Assembly (NCBI GenBank): GCA_007128995.1
Contig: SKWJ01000262.1
Location: forward strand, 1 to 7,784
Origin: Paracoccaceae bacterium
GTDB lineage: Bacteria; Pseudomonadota; Alphaproteobacteria; Rhodobacterales; Rhodobacteraceae
Length of the DNA: 7,784 bases
Direction: 5' to 3'
Made by a program: the position numbers and the translations under genes. A model generated the notes under the pieces. It searched no databases. It had not been told where the DNA came from and saw only the letters and a list, made by a program, of their open reading frames with translations. Each line of letters starts with the position of its first letter. Position 1 is the first letter of the stretch. This document shows, piece by piece, positions 5,772-7,784 of this stretch.

Positions 5772-6923
5772 TTACTTTACAGAGCCAGCCAGCAGGCCGC
5801 GCACAAGATAGCGTTGCATTGTGAAAAAGACGACAAGTGGCACGGCGATGGACACAAACGCCGCTGTCGCGAGGATTCCCCAGTCGCCACCGCGCGAGCC
5901 CAAAAGGTCATCTGCGATCTTGACGGTCATGACCTGCGTTTCAGCGCCAGACGGCAAGAAAACCTTGGCGACCAGCAGGTCATTCCATGTCCACAGGAAC
6001 TGGAAGATGGCGAAAGAAGCAAGTGCCGGAAAACTGAGCGGCAGGATGATCCTCGTGAAGATCTGGAAATCCGTCGCTCCGTCGACCTTCGCACCCTCAA
6101 TAATGTCGCGTGGTAACCCGACCATGTAATTTCGCAAGAGATATACCGCCAGCGGCAGCCCGAACCCGGTATGCGCCAGCCATATGCCCAGAAAGCTTTG
6201 ACCAATGCCGATATTGGTGTGCAAGGACAAAAGCGGGACCAGCGCAAGCTGCAAGGGCACAACCAGCAGGCCCACCACCGCCGCGATCAGCAATCCGCGG
6301 CCCGGAAAATCCATCCAGGCCAGAGCATAGGCAGCGAAAGCGGCAATCAGGATAGGGATAATCGTGGCGGGGATCGTGACAGTCAGTGTATTTATGAAAG
6401 CCCTGTCCATGCCATCTGCAAAAAGCACGGTTCGGTAATTGTCGAGCGTGAATTTGGGCGGCGTGCGGGCTTCGAAATAGAGCGTCGGGCCACGGTCCAG
6501 CGCCTCTGGGGTTTCTATCCGGAAGCTGCCGTCGCTGTTGATCACGACGGTCCCGCCCGTGCGCAATTCCGACACTTCTCCAGCCGCGAATTCGGATGGC
6601 GCGACAGCACGGGTTCCATAGGCGGCGACAACACCTTCGCCATCCGGGAAATCTGATCTGAGCGCAGGATCGGCGAAGATATTGCCTTCGATGATGAAGG
6701 TGCCGTTTTCTTCCCGCGTGCCGTCTGTGGCGACGCGCGTGCGGAAGTTCAGATCGACTGCCAGCGGCGCCTGCCACCAACCCGAGTTGGAAATCTGATC
6801 GCGGTCCCGGAAGGATGACACGAACAGTCCGATCGTCGGCAGCAGCCACAACAGCACCAGAATGATCACGGTGATATTGACTGCCAGCTTCCCGCCCTTG
6901 TTCTGACCGGCGATATTGTCCAT
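5772..6923 (-). CDS. aglG: Alpha-glucoside ABC importer, inner-membrane permease (MalG-type)
   Basis: Second permease subunit of the importer, in the cytoplasmic membrane. 383 residues, about 100 longer than ordinary MalG-type permeases (270-290). The N-terminal membrane segment is about 13-35, then a hydrophilic stretch about 41-170, then five further hydrophobic segments (about 175-203, 207-235, 241-265, 295-315, 348-370). The EAA coupling loop EGAKVDGATDFQIFTRIILP (276-295), which contacts the ATPase, has the conserved G-A-x-x-DGA pattern. The extra length is all in the first external loop, which contains short strand-like pieces (NGTFIIEGN 73-81, DGSFRIET 131-138). A long AglG is known from rhizobial agl operons, supporting this symbol over ugpE/malG. 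ATG 6923 lies 14 bases after the aglF stop, with GAGG overlapping that stop codon (TGAGG). Confidence 0.88.
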   Translation of the reverse strand: MDNIAGQNKGGKLAVNITVIILVLLWLLPTIGLFVSSFRDRDQISNSGWWQAPLAVDLNFRTRVATDGTREENGTFIIEGNIFADPALRSDFPDGEGVVAAYGTRAVAPSEFAAGEVSELRTGGTVVINSDGSFRIETPEALDRGPTLYFEARTPPKFTLDNYRTVLFADGMDRAFINTLTVTIPATIIPILIAAFAAYALAWMDFPGRGLLIAAVVGLLVVPLQLALVPLLSLHTNIGIGQSFLGIWLAHTGFGLPLAVYLLRNYMVGLPRDIIEGAKVDGATDFQIFTRIILPLSFPALASFAIFQFLWTWNDLLVAKVFLPSGAETQVMTVKIADDLLGSRGGDWGILATAAFVSIAVPLVVFFTMQRYLVRGLLAGSVK

Positions 6924-6937
6924 TGTTCTCGCCTACC

Positions 6938-7784
6938 TCAGCGCATTTCTTTCCGCGCCTGCCGGATGTTCCAAATCATCACGGGCAGAACGAGGATCAT
7001 GATTACAAAAGCCACCGCCGTTGCGCGACCATCATCGCGGAACATGTAGGTCATCATGTAGCTTGGCAGGATATGCGTACCGAAATTGCCACCTGTCATC
7101 GTGTAGACGATGTCGAATACCTTCAGCACAAGAATTGTGATTGTTGTCCAGACCACAAGAATCGTTCCCATGATCTGGGGCACCTTGATCTTGAAAAAGA
7201 CCTGGAACGGGTTCGCCCCGTCGATGATCGCGGCTTCGATGGTTTCTTCAGGGATACCGCGCAGCGCGGCGGACAGGATCACCATCGCAAACCCGGTCTG
7301 AATCCAGACGAGGATGAACATCAGGAAGAAATTATTCCAGAAGCGCACTTGCAACGGATCCAGCGCCACCAGCCCCATCTGTTCGCGCAGGGCGTTTATA
7401 ATGCCGATATCCGGATTGGTAGAATAGACGAATTTCCAGATCAGCGATGCGCCAACGAAGGAAATCGCCATAGGCATGAATATCAGCGATTTGGCGATAT
7501 TGCCCCAAGACATCCGGTCGGTGAGTTGCGCGATCAGCAGTCCGAAGAAAGTGGCCATCGCAGGGACGAACAGCACCCAGAGCAGGTTGTTGAAGACCGC
7601 TGTGCGGAAAGACCCTTCGGTAAACAGGTCGACATAGTTGCCAAACCCGATGAAATTCGCGCCCGACCGGTCAAAGAGCGATCGCCAGAACGAGCCCACC
7701 ACCGGATAGGCCAGATAAAGCCCCAGCGCGAACATGGCCGGAAACAGGAACAGCCAGGGCCGCACCTGATTGGCGCGGTTGATA
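6938..7784 (-). CDS. aglF: Alpha-glucoside ABC importer, inner-membrane permease (MalF-type), 5' end cut by window edge
   Basis: First permease subunit of the importer. 281 residues are visible; the reading frame is open through the right edge (INRANQVRPWLFLFPA...). A GTG at 7765 can be read as a start, but it falls directly before the first membrane helix, and the family normally has an N-terminal extension, so the real start is probably outside. Counting from the edge, six hydrophobic segments lie at about 9-31, 66-87, 97-117, 151-173, 206-228 and 258-274. The EAA loop is EETIEAAIIDGANPFQVFFK (179-198), followed by IKVP. FMPMAISFVGASLIWKFVY (102-120) is a stretch I associate with AglF-type permeases. 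The gene ends in TGA (6940-6938), and aglG follows at 14 bases. The binding-protein gene (aglE) and the operon promoter are expected to the right. Confidence 0.87.
   Translation of the reverse strand, partial: INRANQVRPWLFLFPAMFALGLYLAYPVVGSFWRSLFDRSGANFIGFGNYVDLFTEGSFRTAVFNNLLWVLFVPAMATFFGLLIAQLTDRMSWGNIAKSLIFMPMAISFVGASLIWKFVYSTNPDIGIINALREQMGLVALDPLQVRFWNNFFLMFILVWIQTGFAMVILSAALRGIPEETIEAAIIDGANPFQVFFKIKVPQIMGTILVVWTTITILVLKVFDIVYTMTGGNFGTHILPSYMMTYMFRDDGRATAVAFVIMILVLPVMIWNIRQARKEMR

Overview
The window looks like chromosomal DNA of an alphaproteobacterium, most likely of the Rhodobacterales/Rhodobacteraceae type. This rests on moderately high GC by eye, on protein sequences of alphaproteobacterial flavour (GalU, an RhlE-like DEAD-box helicase with the C-terminal tail DHVPDFLLRKF), and on gene order. 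The minus-strand block has the same order as the alpha-glucoside (agl) operon of rhizobia. The taxonomic call is an inference from recognition, not from a search.

Layout, left to right. (1) 1-734, minus: 5' part of galU (UTP-glucose-1-phosphate uridylyltransferase), cut by the left window edge. (2) 735-1052: non-coding, holding the galU leader with a 10-bp perfect inverted repeat and a plus-strand terminator-like hairpin that no visible gene explains. (3) 1053-1136, minus: tRNA-Leu(CAA) with encoded CCA and a good sigma70-type promoter. (4) 1137-1333: a divergent promoter region. The tRNA promoter fires left and the helicase promoter fires right, with a 7+7 bp palindrome on the helicase -35 box and three successive hairpins in the helicase leader. 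(5) 1334-2788, plus: DEAD-box RNA helicase. (6) 2789-2996: convergent intergenic region with two terminator structures. (7) 2997-7784, minus: a tightly packed transport and catabolism operon. In transcription order it holds aglF (permease, 5' end outside the window), aglG (permease with a large extracytoplasmic insert), aglA (GH13 alpha-glucosidase) and aglK (ATPase), with gaps of 12 to 18 bases.

How the genes work together. AglF and AglG would form the membrane channel and AglK the ATPase of a carbohydrate-uptake ABC importer. The binding protein (aglE in rhizobia) is expected just beyond the right edge. AglA has no export signal and would hydrolyse the imported alpha-glucosides in the cytoplasm to glucose. 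GalU makes UDP-glucose from glucose-1-phosphate, but it is separated from the operon by the tRNA and helicase, so no regulatory link is implied.

I see no mobile element, CRISPR array, toxin-antitoxin pair, defence system or clearly new gene system. The unexplained features are small: regulatory palindromes, a structured helicase leader, an orphan terminator and the AglG insert.
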